A stretch of 53,647 nucleotides of DNA from a virus. A program made the position numbers and the translations under genes. Shown in pieces: positions 1 through 6,731 of the stretch. The notes beneath the pieces are model-generated. The model saw nothing but the letters and a program-made list of their open reading frames with translations, did no database searches and was not told where the DNA came from. The stretch covers positions 1-53,647 of IMG/VR virus record IMGVR_UViG_3300010354_000120. One strand, written 5' to 3'. The number at the start of each line of letters is the position of its first letter. Positions within the stretch are counted from its first letter, which is position 1.

Positions 1-1
1 A

Positions 2-160
2 TCTGTGAGAAATGGTGGGCTTTATGGCGGGGGTGGAGGAGGTATGGATAATGGTAATGGTGGCACTGGAGCATCCGGAGCAATAAAAATTATCTGGGCA
101 AGTGTAAATGCTGGGATTGCTAGGACATATCCAACCACAAATGCCAGAGATTTGCCGTAA
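2..160 (+). CDS. Glycine-rich tail fibre/structural protein, C-terminal end (partial)
   Basis: Open reading frame entering from the left edge, 52 residues before the stop. It has a glycine run (YGGGGGG), then GASGAIKIIW and a short polar tail. Glycine-rich C-termini with a GA(S)GAIKIIW-like ending are common in phage and cyanophage fibre and tip proteins. Only the end is visible, so the full function cannot be judged; a virion adhesin or fibre component is inferred. Confidence 0.6.
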   Translation, partial: SVRNGGLYGGGGGGMDNGNGGTGASGAIKIIWASVNAGIARTYPTTNARDLP

Positions 161-196
161 TTTTTACAATAAATAAAACATGCGCAACCCTCAAAT

Positions 197-225
197 TTGA
201 CAGCAGAACGTTCTCATGCTATACT
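197..225 (+). promoter_or_regulatory. Sigma70-type promoter
   Basis: TTGACA at 197-202 and TATACT at 220-225 with exactly 17 bp between them. It lies in the gap between the fibre gene end (160) and the next start (247), so it should fire the 247-2940 gene run with host RNA polymerase. Confidence 0.85.
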
Positions 226-246
226 ACTGGTAGTCCCTTAGGTAAT

Positions 247-486
247 ATGAATAAGGAACTTTTAGAGAAAATTGAATACTTTGTGAATGAATTAAATTGG
301 TCCGAGAATGACGAAATAGACATTCAGATTGGTGGATGTGCTTCAAGTGGTTTATCCGCAAGCGATACTGCAAATTCAAAATGGCATCGATCATATGGAT
401 CCACAGTATATCAAAATGACGCATTTATTGTAATTAAGAATAAGAGTAGAAGTCCTGTCATTCGGACAAATTCACAACAACAATAA
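247..486 (+). CDS. Hypothetical protein (79 aa)
   Basis: First gene after a consensus promoter. The protein is 79 residues, acidic in the first third, with a Gly-Cys-Ala-Ser-Ser-Gly segment and a hydrophobic strand (DAFIVIKN) near the end. No family recognised. It is followed four bases later by the HNH gene, so the two are probably co-transcribed. Confidence 0.6.
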   Translation: MNKELLEKIEYFVNELNWSENDEIDIQIGGCASSGLSASDTANSKWHRSYGSTVYQNDAFIVIKNKSRSPVIRTNSQQQ

Positions 487-490
487 ACAT

Positions 491-862
491 ATGCCACTCT
501 ATAACTCTTCCGGGGATTATTTGTTCAATCTCCAAGCATGTTCTTCAGCAGAAGCTAAAAGAATGTGGAGGAATGAGATAAAAGAAAAATGGAATCATGA
601 ATGTGCGTATTGTGGATCTAATGATGAATTAACACTTGACCATATCATTCCTCTTGCCAAAGGAGGTGTTGATTATACACATAATGTTCTTTGTAGTTGC
701 AGAAAATGCAATTCTGATAAGGGACATACCCCCTGGAGAGAGTGGTATGGAAGTCAAGAATTTTTCTCATATGAGAGAATGGAAAAAATAGAAGAGTGGA
801 CCAGACCACCAAGACCATCAAATTTATATACTTACCGACAAAGGAGAAATAATGCATCATGA
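491..862 (+). CDS. HNH endonuclease
   Basis: 123 aa. The HNH/McrA-like core is complete: CAYC (about residues 38-41), the LDHIIPLAKGG block holding the catalytic His, NVL, then CxxCN and a Lys three residues on. The two Cys pairs should bind a structural zinc and the DHII...N...K residues the catalytic metal. Possible roles are DNA processing or homing-type cleavage; no intron is seen next to it. Its stop overlaps the ATG of the glutaredoxin gene (ATGA). Confidence 0.85.
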   Translation: MPLYNSSGDYLFNLQACSSAEAKRMWRNEIKEKWNHECAYCGSNDELTLDHIIPLAKGGVDYTHNVLCSCRKCNSDKGHTPWREWYGSQEFFSYERMEKIEEWTRPPRPSNLYTYRQRRNNAS

Positions 863-1101
863 GGTTCACAGTTTATGCTAAGGATGGTTGTGTATATTGT
901 GACAAGATTAAAACAATCTTTAATCTTGCTGAAATAGACTACGTTGCATATACATTGGAGAGTGGAGCGTTCACTTATAATCAATTTGTTGAAGTTTTTG
1001 GTGAAGATGCTACATTCCCTCAGGTTGTTTTGAACGATACTCAATCTTTAGGTGGATGTCACCAAACAATTAAATACCTACGCGAAAATAATGTACTTTA
1101 A
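859..1101 (+). CDS. Glutaredoxin (dithiol, CVYC)
   Basis: 80 aa, normal length for a phage glutaredoxin. The active site is CVYC (Cys11, Cys14), followed by the cis-proline strand FPQVV and a GG near the C-terminal helix. The expected role is a hydrogen donor for ribonucleotide reductase (like T4 NrdC) or general thiol reduction. Start chosen at ATG 859, which overlaps the previous stop. A second, mutated glutaredoxin-like gene lies at 47341-47580. Confidence 0.9.
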   Translation: MRFTVYAKDGCVYCDKIKTIFNLAEIDYVAYTLESGAFTYNQFVEVFGEDATFPQVVLNDTQSLGGCHQTIKYLRENNVL

Positions 1102-1316
1102 TGTCTATTGAAAAACACAATAAATCTGGAATAAATAAAAGAGAACAAAATCATGATATTGATCGTGGTTTTGAGTTCATGCTAAGAAAAAAGAAAGGGA
1201 GGGACCAGCAAGATCAACCAAAAACTTTTCACATAAAGTTTGGCAAAATGGTCTCTCTCTTTTACCGGGAGTTCCATTTCCATTTTGAATTTTCATTTGA
1301 CACTAGAAAACGATAA
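1101..1316 (+). CDS. Hypothetical basic protein (71 aa)
   Basis: Starts on the A of the preceding TAA stop (TAATG), a tight coupling that supports translation. It is Lys/Arg-rich, with an aromatic His/Phe-rich end (FHFHFEF). No domain recognised. The coupling and the lack of another gene in this stretch are the main evidence. Confidence 0.5.
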   Translation: MSIEKHNKSGINKREQNHDIDRGFEFMLRKKKGRDQQDQPKTFHIKFGKMVSLFYREFHFHFEFSFDTRKR

Positions 1317-1332
1317 CTCTCTGGGGGAAGTC

Positions 1333-1575
1333 ATGTTAGCACTAACTCTGACCATTACAACTTTAATTTCAATAATGTTCTTTTTCGTTGGAGGTGTAGT
1401 AGGATGGTTGACAAAGCAACATTTCTACGAAAAGGCGTACTTATCATCTTTGCCAGTAACTCATCCAGAAATGTTTGATAGTGATGGAAATTTAATCCCA
1501 GATGAAATTATAGCAATCCGATTTGAAAATACAGACGATTATGACTACAACTACGACGAAGAAGAGAACGACTAG
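1333..1575 (+). CDS. Small membrane protein with acidic tail (80 aa)
   Basis: Start chosen at ATG 1333, which has a strong GGGGGAAG ribosome site just upstream; a longer frame from 1240 would overlap the preceding gene and lacks such a site. Residues about 4-27 form one transmembrane helix (LTITTLISIMFFFVGGVVGWL). The rest is cytosolic and ends in an Asp/Glu/Tyr-rich tail. Probably a conserved cyanophage inner-membrane protein; function unknown. Confidence 0.65.
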   Translation: MLALTLTITTLISIMFFFVGGVVGWLTKQHFYEKAYLSSLPVTHPEMFDSDGNLIPDEIIAIRFENTDDYDYNYDEEEND

Positions 1576-2110
1576 AAAACCAGTATCGCTAGACCTGCCG
1601 ATAAATCCATTTGTATTTGAGGTTCTGGAACTGGCGTCAAAGCAAAGAAGTAAAGCTTTAAAGGTGGAAGTTCTGCGCAAGTATGAGCATCCATCTTTAA
1701 AGTCTCTTTTTATTTGGAATTTTGATCCAAGTGTGGTTTCCATGCTTCCAGATGGACCGGTTCCTTATTCTGACATTACTAAACAAACAGTTAATTCTGG
1801 AACGCTTAGTGAGAATGTGTCCAGGGGATTGGACATAAGAGATGCTCAGTCACAGGATTTGAAGGGTGATGGGAGAACTTCATTGCGCAATGAATATGTC
1901 CATCTCTACAATTTTGTGAGGGGTGGAAACAATACACTCTCTCAGATTCGCAGAGAGACTATGTTCATCAGTATTGTTGAGGCACTTCATCCTAGGGAAG
2001 CAGAGGTTGTTTGTTTGGTAAAGGATAAGAAACTCACCGACAAATATAATATTCCATTTGAGGTTGTGAAGGAAGCATATTTGGATATTCAATGGGGAAA
2101 TCGCTCTTGA
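1541..2110 (+). CDS. DUF6433-type protein
   Basis: 189 aa from ATG 1541, which overlaps the preceding gene by 35 bases; a TTG at 1523 is the only in-frame alternative. The Thr/Lys-rich N-terminus leads into a helical body. A motif of the type REAEVVCLVKDKKL...Y.I....V..AYLDIQWG near the C-terminus matches what I know of DUF6433 proteins of T4-like cyanophages and pelagiphages. Function unknown. The family assignment is from memory of the motif, not a search. Confidence 0.65.
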   Translation: MTTTTTKKRTTRKPVSLDLPINPFVFEVLELASKQRSKALKVEVLRKYEHPSLKSLFIWNFDPSVVSMLPDGPVPYSDITKQTVNSGTLSENVSRGLDIRDAQSQDLKGDGRTSLRNEYVHLYNFVRGGNNTLSQIRRETMFISIVEALHPREAEVVCLVKDKKLTDKYNIPFEVVKEAYLDIQWGNRS

Positions 2111-2126
2111 TCTAATTTAAATTATT

Positions 2127-2414
2127 ATGAATGAATTAAATCCAAAGGATTATAGTTGTCAGGTTCTCCTAGAGAAAACTACGTTAGAACGGGCAAAGGA
2201 TACGTCATATCCAAATGATGCATATTTAATTTGGTATGTAGTTGATGGTGTGGAGTATATTGATTTAACTCGCGCACATAAAAGAGTGAACTTGTTTGAT
2301 TATTATTACGATAAATATGGACCCGGAGCAGTTCGAAAAATTGATTTTGGGTATGGAAGATCCAATCCAAAGACCTGGGGATGTGCTCCTAAGATTAAAG
2401 GTAAGAAAAAATGA
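2127..2414 (+). CDS. Hypothetical protein (95 aa)
   Basis: 95 residues with an aromatic central part (LIWYVVDGVEYIDLTRAHKR) and a basic, Gly/Lys-rich end. No family recognised. Its stop overlaps the next ATG (ATGA), so it is translated together with the 65-aa gene and speD downstream. Confidence 0.6.
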   Translation: MNELNPKDYSCQVLLEKTTLERAKDTSYPNDAYLIWYVVDGVEYIDLTRAHKRVNLFDYYYDKYGPGAVRKIDFGYGRSNPKTWGCAPKIKGKKK

Positions 2415-2608
2415 CTGAAGGAAGTGGTGGGTTTGGTGCAAAAGACCCAAATGTTATTATTCATACGGATGAAGTTGGAAAACTTCTTCGAAGTTATAAA
2501 AAGGTCAAGAGATATATGCGATCTAGCATATATGATGTAAAGAAGATGGATGGAACTGAAACTATGGTATCAGATCTATTAGATAAGTATTATGATCCGG
2601 ATGTCTGA
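2411..2608 (+). CDS. Hypothetical protein (65 aa)
   Basis: Starts in an ATGA overlap with the previous gene and ends two bases before speD. 65 residues, mixed charge, Gly-rich N-terminus; the C-terminal half (Y-D-V-K-K-M-D-G...) is probably helical. No domain recognised. Confidence 0.55.
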   Translation: MTEGSGGFGAKDPNVIIHTDEVGKLLRSYKKVKRYMRSSIYDVKKMDGTETMVSDLLDKYYDPDV

Positions 2609-2610
2609 CA

Positions 2611-2940
2611 ATGTTGGGAAAACATTACCTATTAAATCTCTATGATTGCCCCTTTCATCTTTTAAACGATGAAAGGTTTCTTATTGATTTACTGGAGAAC
2701 GCAGCATCTGCGAGTGGGGCAACGGTAGTCCAGACAATCTTCAAAAAATTTGATCCACAGGGTGTAACTGTATTAACTCTTTTGGAAGAAAGTCACATTT
2801 CAATTCACACTTGGCCGGAAACTGGTGAAGCAGCTGTTGACATTTTTACATGCGGAGATGCGAATCCTAAGGTCGGATGTGATATAATTTGTATTCAGTT
2901 GAAATCTGAAAATCACAATATGAGTTACATCGAAAGATAA
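2611..2940 (+). CDS. speD: S-adenosylmethionine decarboxylase proenzyme
   Basis: 109 aa, close to the short bacterial (class 1B) SpeD. The self-cleavage site is LLEESHISIHTWPE: cleavage before Ser61 yields the pyruvoyl group, with His66 and Cys80 (TCGD) as the processing and catalytic residues expected in the family. It makes decarboxylated AdoMet for spermidine synthesis. speD is a known cyanophage auxiliary metabolic gene; polyamines may help genome packaging or sustain host growth (inference). Confidence 0.93.
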   Translation: MLGKHYLLNLYDCPFHLLNDERFLIDLLENAASASGATVVQTIFKKFDPQGVTVLTLLEESHISIHTWPETGEAAVDIFTCGDANPKVGCDIICIQLKSENHNMSYIER

Positions 2941-3007
2941 CTTAATGGGATTTGGTATAAGATTGATACTATTTTGTATAAATTGCTACTAAAAATCAGG
3001 ATTTCGA

Positions 3008-3015
3008 CATAAATA
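3008..3015 (+). promoter_or_regulatory. T4-like late promoter (CATAAATA)
   Basis: CATAAATA is one base off the T4-type late -10 box TATAAATA. It sits 78 bases before the 55-aa gene at 3093, in the only gap between speD and that gene. Confidence 0.45.
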
Positions 3016-3031
3016 TATTTGCAATCGTTCA

Positions 3032-3083
3032 TTTACTCTACGGAGTAAACGGAAGTAAGGAGACAGAAGGAACGTAGACGTTC
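3032..3083 (+). promoter_or_regulatory. Structured leader element, copy 1
   Basis: Contains the hairpin TTTACTC-TACG-GAGTAAA, then the core AACGGAAGTA-N8-C-A-GAAGGAACG, then the near-perfect hairpin GAACGT-AG-ACGTTC (3070-3083). The core recurs in the leader of the DUF4278 gene at 3268-3311, also followed by a hairpin. It lies 10 bases before the start at 3093, so it is probably a 5'-UTR RNA element. No known RNA family is assigned. Confidence 0.5.
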
Positions 3084-3092
3084 ATTACTATC

Positions 3093-3260
3093 ATGTTCGA
3101 AATAGCTCTTCCACTAGTGCTCTCATGTTCCCAGGCAAATATTCTAATGATTAGAATATATGGCAAGGATTATCCGCCAAGAATTGAAAGGGAATTGTTT
3201 AGAGAGATTAAAGATCTCTCACCAAAATGGTGCGAGTGGAGACTCTGGAATGATGCTTAA
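3093..3260 (+). CDS. Small exported Cys-pair protein (55 aa)
   Basis: Begins MFEIALPLVLSCSQA, a short hydrophobic N-terminus ending in a Cys, and has a second Cys near the end (KWCEW). The pattern LSCS-x-A ... R-x-E-L/I ... I ... C matches the 63-aa protein at 44080-44271, so the two appear paralogous. Similar short proteins occur in cyanophages to my knowledge, without a function. The coding sequence contains two strong palindromes (3139-3159 and 3202-3220), so an RNA role is also possible. Confidence 0.55.
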   Translation: MFEIALPLVLSCSQANILMIRIYGKDYPPRIERELFREIKDLSPKWCEWRLWNDA

Positions 3261-3267
3261 ATGATAG

Positions 3268-3311
3268 TAACGGAAGTATGCCGCCTGAAGGAACGCTCTT
3301 TTGTTTAGAGC
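3268..3311 (+). promoter_or_regulatory. Structured leader element, copy 2
   Basis: AACGGAAGTA-N8-C-T-GAAGGAACG, matching the core of the copy at 3046-3074, followed by the hairpin GCTCT (3295-3299) / AGAGC (3307-3311). A GGAG ribosome site and the ATG of the DUF4278 gene follow within 16 bases. Two leaders in tandem with a shared core suggest a common cis-acting RNA or ribosomal control. Confidence 0.5.
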
Positions 3312-3326
3312 ATAGGAGTAACCAAA

Positions 3327-3503
3327 ATGGCAAGAGCTTGTTATCGTGGTGTTTGGTATGACACTGAAACACCCAAGAAGGAATTTGTGGAATGGCATCG
3401 GAATGTTGATGCAAAAGATCATTCATATCGTGGACAGCATTATTATCCCATTCAAACTATGACTGAGGATACTAAAAAGAAAATTTACAAAGGTATGTTC
3501 TAA
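3327..3503 (+). CDS. DUF4278-type protein
   Basis: 58 aa. It has two YRG-x2-Y boxes (CYRGVWYD near the start, SYRGQHYYP near residue 40), the hallmark of DUF4278, a short family common in cyanobacteria and their phages. Function unknown. RBS AGGAG 8 bases before the ATG. The stop shares bases with the next start (TAATG). Confidence 0.7.
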   Translation: MARACYRGVWYDTETPKKEFVEWHRNVDAKDHSYRGQHYYPIQTMTEDTKKKIYKGMF

Positions 3504-3616
3504 TGGCAAACGCACTACAGGTAATCGGTGGTATTACACTATTGCAGGTTGTGTTTATATGCTCAATCTCATTCTTTGTATGCAAAATTTGTCCCAACGT
3601 AAGAGGTAAAAAATGA
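3503..3616 (+). CDS. Tiny single-span membrane protein (37 aa)
   Basis: 37 residues. Residues 7-27 are a hydrophobic helix (VIGGITLLQVVFICSISFFVC), followed by a short CKIC and a basic end. It starts in a TAATG overlap and its stop overlaps the ATG of the next gene (ATGA). Likely a membrane micro-protein; function unknown. Confidence 0.5.
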   Translation: MANALQVIGGITLLQVVFICSISFFVCKICPNVRGKK

Positions 3617-3717
3617 TTACAAATTCTCTAGTTCCACTTCTTATTATCCGCAACAAAATTAATAAAGATAAGAAACTGAAGGATGCTCAACTAATCAGAG
3701 CAATGCAAACCAAATAA
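3613..3717 (+). CDS. Tiny basic protein (34 aa)
   Basis: 34 residues: a short hydrophobic start (LVPLLII), then a Lys/Asn-rich helix. Supported by an ATGA overlap with the gene before and by a terminator starting 8 bases after its stop, which marks it as the last gene of the unit. No family recognised. Confidence 0.4.
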   Translation: MITNSLVPLLIIRNKINKDKKLKDAQLIRAMQTK

Positions 3718-3724
3718 ATTTTCT

Positions 3725-3751
3725 GGGGGTCTTGACACCCCCTATTTTTTT
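3725..3751 (+). terminator. Rho-independent terminator
   Basis: GGGGGT (3725-3730) pairs with ACCCCC (3737-3742) around a 6-base loop, followed by seven T (3745-3751). The loop contains most of the -35 box of the next promoter. Confidence 0.85.
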
Positions 3752-3760
3752 GTGTATACT
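3732..3760 (+). promoter_or_regulatory. Sigma70-type promoter inside a terminator
   Basis: TTGACA (3732-3737) and TATACT (3755-3760), 17 bp apart: a consensus promoter. The -35 box is the loop and first stem base of the terminator, so termination and initiation share the same bases. It drives 3782 and probably thyX to phoH. Confidence 0.85.
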
Positions 3761-3781
3761 GATAGTAGTTTCTGGAGGACC

Positions 3782-3976
3782 ATGAACGCTGATAAATTAG
3801 AAAGGATACGTCTCATATGCAAGAATATGAACGTTCTGATTTCTTGTTTGGAAAAGGAACTTGGTGGTATTGAAGATGACTCCGAACCTGAAGAGGGTCT
3901 AACTTTTGCCTCACTATATCAGAACGAATCTTGCGTATATTATCCAGATGACTATGATGAAGTATTTAACGACTGA
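3782..3976 (+). CDS. Hypothetical acidic protein (64 aa)
   Basis: Start at ATG 3782 with TGGAGG upstream; the frame is open further left but that part would precede the transcription start. First half helical with two Cys, second half acidic with Tyr/Asp. No family recognised. First gene of the thyX transcription unit. Confidence 0.6.
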   Translation: MNADKLERIRLICKNMNVLISCLEKELGGIEDDSEPEEGLTFASLYQNESCVYYPDDYDEVFND

Positions 3977-3985
3977 GGGAGTAGA

Positions 3986-4738
3986 ATGAAGCCAGTAAAA
4001 GCAAAGGACCTTGTTGAACTTGATGGACATATGGGCGTTGTTGCCCTTCAGAAAACGCCTCTTCCGCAAACAGTAATTTGGCAGGCAGGTAAGAATGATT
4101 ACAGTGAGGACCCCATTCATACCAAGAAACCTCCAAATGAAACTAAATCGGGTGAGTGGGTCATTGAGCAACTTCTAGCAAATGATCGCGGTCACTGGGG
4201 ACCTCTGGAGCACCCAGCAATTACTTTTGATTGCTATGGGTTCGTTCACAATGTTCCAATGCAAGCACGAACTCACCGAGTTGGTGTATCCTTTGATGTT
4301 CAATCTCAAAGATATACTGGTCGTCGTGTTATGAAAGTTGCTAAAGGAGAACTCAAACCAGAAGAGGTATTTTATGTTCGCCCTCCTGGTCTCTATTTGG
4401 ACCGTAAGGGGCACAAATACGAGTGGACACACAAGGACTACCAATGTGAGTTATGTCGCTGTGTAGAAGCATCTGCGCACTACTCAGACGGTTATGAGAG
4501 GGGTATGGCAGAGGAGCACCTGAGGGATTATCTACCACAGAACATTCGCCAGAACTTTGTAGTCTCATTCTCTCTGAGAGCAGCACTTCACTTCCTGGAT
4601 CTTCGTGCTAAACTGGATGCACAATTGGAAATTCAGGCATTATGTGAGTGCATGGTTCCTGTGATTAAGGATTGGGTTCCGGAAGTGTTTAGTTACTATG
4701 AAACAAAACGTTTACATAAAGCAAGACTGTCTCCATGA
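3986..4738 (+). CDS. thyX: FAD-dependent thymidylate synthase
   Basis: 250 aa. The ThyX signature is at residues 95-110 (RTHRVGVSFDVQSQRY, the R-x-H-R...S...SxRY form), preceded by GHWGPLEHPAITF as expected for the flavin/dUMP site. The first Arg of the usual RHR triplet is replaced by Thr, with an Arg one position earlier. It methylates dUMP to dTMP using methylene-tetrahydrofolate and FAD/NADPH. ThyX commonly stands in for T4 Td in cyanophages. GAGGGAG upstream is the ribosome site. The stop overlaps the next start. Confidence 0.93.
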   Translation: MKPVKAKDLVELDGHMGVVALQKTPLPQTVIWQAGKNDYSEDPIHTKKPPNETKSGEWVIEQLLANDRGHWGPLEHPAITFDCYGFVHNVPMQARTHRVGVSFDVQSQRYTGRRVMKVAKGELKPEEVFYVRPPGLYLDRKGHKYEWTHKDYQCELCRCVEASAHYSDGYERGMAEEHLRDYLPQNIRQNFVVSFSLRAALHFLDLRAKLDAQLEIQALCECMVPVIKDWVPEVFSYYETKRLHKARLSP

Positions 4739-4938
4739 TCAAATCAATTACTGATGAAATTACTGGTATGAAATCATACTTCTTCAAAGACAATCTAACT
4801 GGTCATACATTTAAAATTCTTGCAACGGAAGAAGAGGTTCAAAAGTTATTTCGCTCAAATCCGGATTTAGAACCTGCTGATATCTCAGATTATTTGGCAG
4901 AAGAATCTACATCCATATATCTTGATACATTTGAATAA
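4735..4938 (+). CDS. Hypothetical protein (67 aa)
   Basis: Coupled to thyX by an ATGA overlap. 67 residues, acidic C-terminal half (ATEEEVQKLFRSNPDLEPADI), probably alpha/beta. No domain recognised. Confidence 0.55.
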   Translation: MIKSITDEITGMKSYFFKDNLTGHTFKILATEEEVQKLFRSNPDLEPADISDYLAEESTSIYLDTFE

Positions 4939-4941
4939 ATA
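4934..4941 (+). promoter_or_regulatory. Possible late promoter (AATAAATA)
   Basis: AATAAATA overlaps the stop of the 67-aa gene and lies 24 bases before the next start at 4965. One base off TATAAATA; weak on its own in AT-rich DNA. Confidence 0.3.
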
Positions 4942-4964
4942 AACGTAACATATAATTCTTAATT

Positions 4965-5207
4965 ATGCCGATATATCCTGTAAAGAATTTGAAGACAGGT
5001 GAGACGCAAGAACTTACTATGTCTTTAAGTGACTATGAAAATTGGCGAAAGGAAAATCCGGATTGGGATAAGGATTGGTCCGCTGGGGTTGCTGGCGTCG
5101 GGGAGGTAGGCGACTGGCAAAATAAACTAATCCAAAAACATCCGGGTTGGAATGATGTGCTTCACCGGGCATCAAAAATGCCAGGATCCAGAGTAAAACC
5201 CTTCTAA
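4965..5207 (+). CDS. Conserved protein, FmdB-like N-terminus without zinc cysteines (80 aa)
   Basis: 80 aa. The start MPIYPVKNLKTGETQELTMS resembles the N-terminus of FmdB/zinc-ribbon regulators and the T4-like MPxYxFxNxxTGE proteins, but there is no Cys at all. The second half is Trp-rich (WRKENPDWDKDW, GDWQNK, PGWNDVL). Conserved in cyanophages as far as I recall; function unknown. It lies directly upstream of phoH. Confidence 0.65.
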   Translation: MPIYPVKNLKTGETQELTMSLSDYENWRKENPDWDKDWSAGVAGVGEVGDWQNKLIQKHPGWNDVLHRASKMPGSRVKPF

Positions 5208-5216
5208 GTTAAAATA

Positions 5217-5975
5217 ATGGCAAGAAAAAGAAAGTCTACATCACAGCAACCAATTGGTGTTGGTATGACAGCAAAACAATTGAAGAGAAAGAAACCAATC
5301 AACTTAGATCTACTTTTAGAAATTGAACCTCTAACAGACAATCAGGAAAAATTGTTTGATGCTTATGATGCAGGAAAGCATGTAGTTGCATACGGAGTAG
5401 CGGGCACGGGTAAAACTTTTATCACTCTCTATAATGCAATTCAGGATGTCTTAGATGAAAAGACACCATATGAAAAAATCTACCTAGTAAGATCTCTTGT
5501 CGCAACAAGAGAGATTGGATTCCTTCCGGGTGATCATGAAGACAAATCTTCTCTCTATCAAATTCCATATAAGAACATGGTAAAATACATGTTCCAAATG
5601 CCCAGCGATGCTGACTTCGAAATGCTGTATGGAAATCTGAAGACGCAGGGAACGATTAGTTTTTGGAGCACTTCTTTTATTCGTGGAACTACTCTGGATA
5701 ATTCCATCATCATCGTGGATGAGTTTCAGAATTTGAACTTTCATGAACTGGATTCTATTATTACTCGCGTTGGCGAAAATAGTAAAATCATGTTCTGTGG
5801 AGATGCTTCACAATCAGATCTCATCAAGACCAATGAGAAGAATGGCATCATTGATTTCATGAGAATTCTTCGCACTATGCCTTCTATGGCATTGGTTGAA
5901 TTTGGCATTGATGATATTGTAAGATCTGGCATCTGTAAAGAGTATATTATTGCAAAAACTGAATTGGGACTTTGA
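5217..5975 (+). CDS. phoH: PhoH-like ATPase
   Basis: 252 aa. Walker A GVAGTGKT at residues 60-67, Walker B SIIIVDEFQN at about 163-172, and a sensor-type GDASQSD near residue 198, as in PhoH/superfamily-1-like ATPases. A common cyanophage marker gene. Its role is uncertain: host PhoH is phosphate-regulated in some bacteria, but an RNA/DNA ATPase function is equally likely. The basic N-terminus (MARKRKSTS) may contact nucleic acid. It overlaps the next gene by one base (TGATG). Confidence 0.9.
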   Translation: MARKRKSTSQQPIGVGMTAKQLKRKKPINLDLLLEIEPLTDNQEKLFDAYDAGKHVVAYGVAGTGKTFITLYNAIQDVLDEKTPYEKIYLVRSLVATREIGFLPGDHEDKSSLYQIPYKNMVKYMFQMPSDADFEMLYGNLKTQGTISFWSTSFIRGTTLDNSIIIVDEFQNLNFHELDSIITRVGENSKIMFCGDASQSDLIKTNEKNGIIDFMRILRTMPSMALVEFGIDDIVRSGICKEYIIAKTELGL

Positions 5976-6658
5976 TGACTTTTAATCATGTTGAGTTGAA
6001 TCTCCCTTCGATTGAAAGGGAGACTATAGATGGCATTCGTTATTATAAAGTCTCCGACACAGAAAATGTGCTTCGGAGACTAGTCTCCATCACATCAGTA
6101 ATCAGTCATTTCAATCGCGAAACATTTGCTTCGTGGAGAAGGCGGGTTGGTGATGCAGAGGCAGATAAAATCACAAGACTGGCGACAAGTCGGGGAACTG
6201 ATATGCATACTCTGGTAGAGATGTATTTGAAGAACCTCGACTGCCCTTCTAATATTCTTCCAATCTCAGAAATGCTGTTTCAGATGTCTGTGCCCACACT
6301 GAAACGTATAAATAATATACGTGCTCTTGAGGGAGCACTCTATAGCACATATCTTGGTGTAGCTGGAACCGTCGATTGTATTGCTGAATTTGATGGCGAA
6401 CTAGCGATTATAGATTTCAAAACGTCCAAAAAACCAAAACCACGTGAGTGGATCGAGCATTATTTTGTCCAGTGTTGCGCATATGCATGTATGTTGCATG
6501 AAATGACTGGCATTTCCGTCAAAAAGTTTGTGATCATCATGGCATGTGAAAACGGCGAAGTCGCTGTTTACGAAGAATATGACAAGAAAAAATATTTGAA
6601 AATGTTAGTTCAATACATTAAGAATTTTGTCGAAACAGCATCTGAACAATACGCTTGA
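5975..6658 (+). CDS. PD-(D/E)XK exonuclease (RecB/Cas4-like)
   Basis: 227 aa. The nuclease core is visible: GTDMHTLVE (His of RecB-type nucleases, near residue 70), GVAGTVDCIAEF (Asp of PD), ELAIIDFKTSKK (D-x-K) and the downstream Gln/Tyr helix (VQCCAYA). Found next to phoH in cyanophages; probably acts in recombination or host DNA degradation. Its stop codon TGA lies inside the -35 box of the gp33 promoter. Confidence 0.8.
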   Translation: MTFNHVELNLPSIERETIDGIRYYKVSDTENVLRRLVSITSVISHFNRETFASWRRRVGDAEADKITRLATSRGTDMHTLVEMYLKNLDCPSNILPISEMLFQMSVPTLKRINNIRALEGALYSTYLGVAGTVDCIAEFDGELAIIDFKTSKKPKPREWIEHYFVQCCAYACMLHEMTGISVKKFVIIMACENGEVAVYEEYDKKKYLKMLVQYIKNFVETASEQYA

Positions 6659-6683
6659 CGGACGCGGCATTATATGTTAAACT
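6655..6683 (+). promoter_or_regulatory. Sigma70-type promoter for gp33
   Basis: TTGACG (6655-6660) and TAAACT (6678-6683), 17 bp apart. The TGA of the -35 box is the stop codon of the nuclease gene. The predicted RNA start near 6690 is after the in-frame GTG at 6687, which argues for the ATG at 6732 as the gp33 start. Confidence 0.65.
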
Positions 6684-6731
6684 TGAGTGAGTCATATAGG
6701 TATCAAATTGCACGTAACAGTCCTAGGGTAC

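Noticed and set aside
491-862. HNH gene as part of a self-splicing intron
   Set aside because: Flanking genes are intact and no intron core or split gene is seen.
1240-1332. Upstream extension of the small membrane protein
   Set aside because: It would overlap the previous gene by 77 bases and lacks a ribosome site, while ATG 1333 has GGGGGAAG.
6307-6318. TATAAATA-like sequence inside the exonuclease gene
   Set aside because: It lies inside coding sequence with no gene start at suitable distance; expected by chance in AT-rich DNA.
6687-6731. GTG start for gp33
   Set aside because: It lies upstream of the RNA start predicted from the TTGACG/TAAACT promoter; ATG 6732 fits better.
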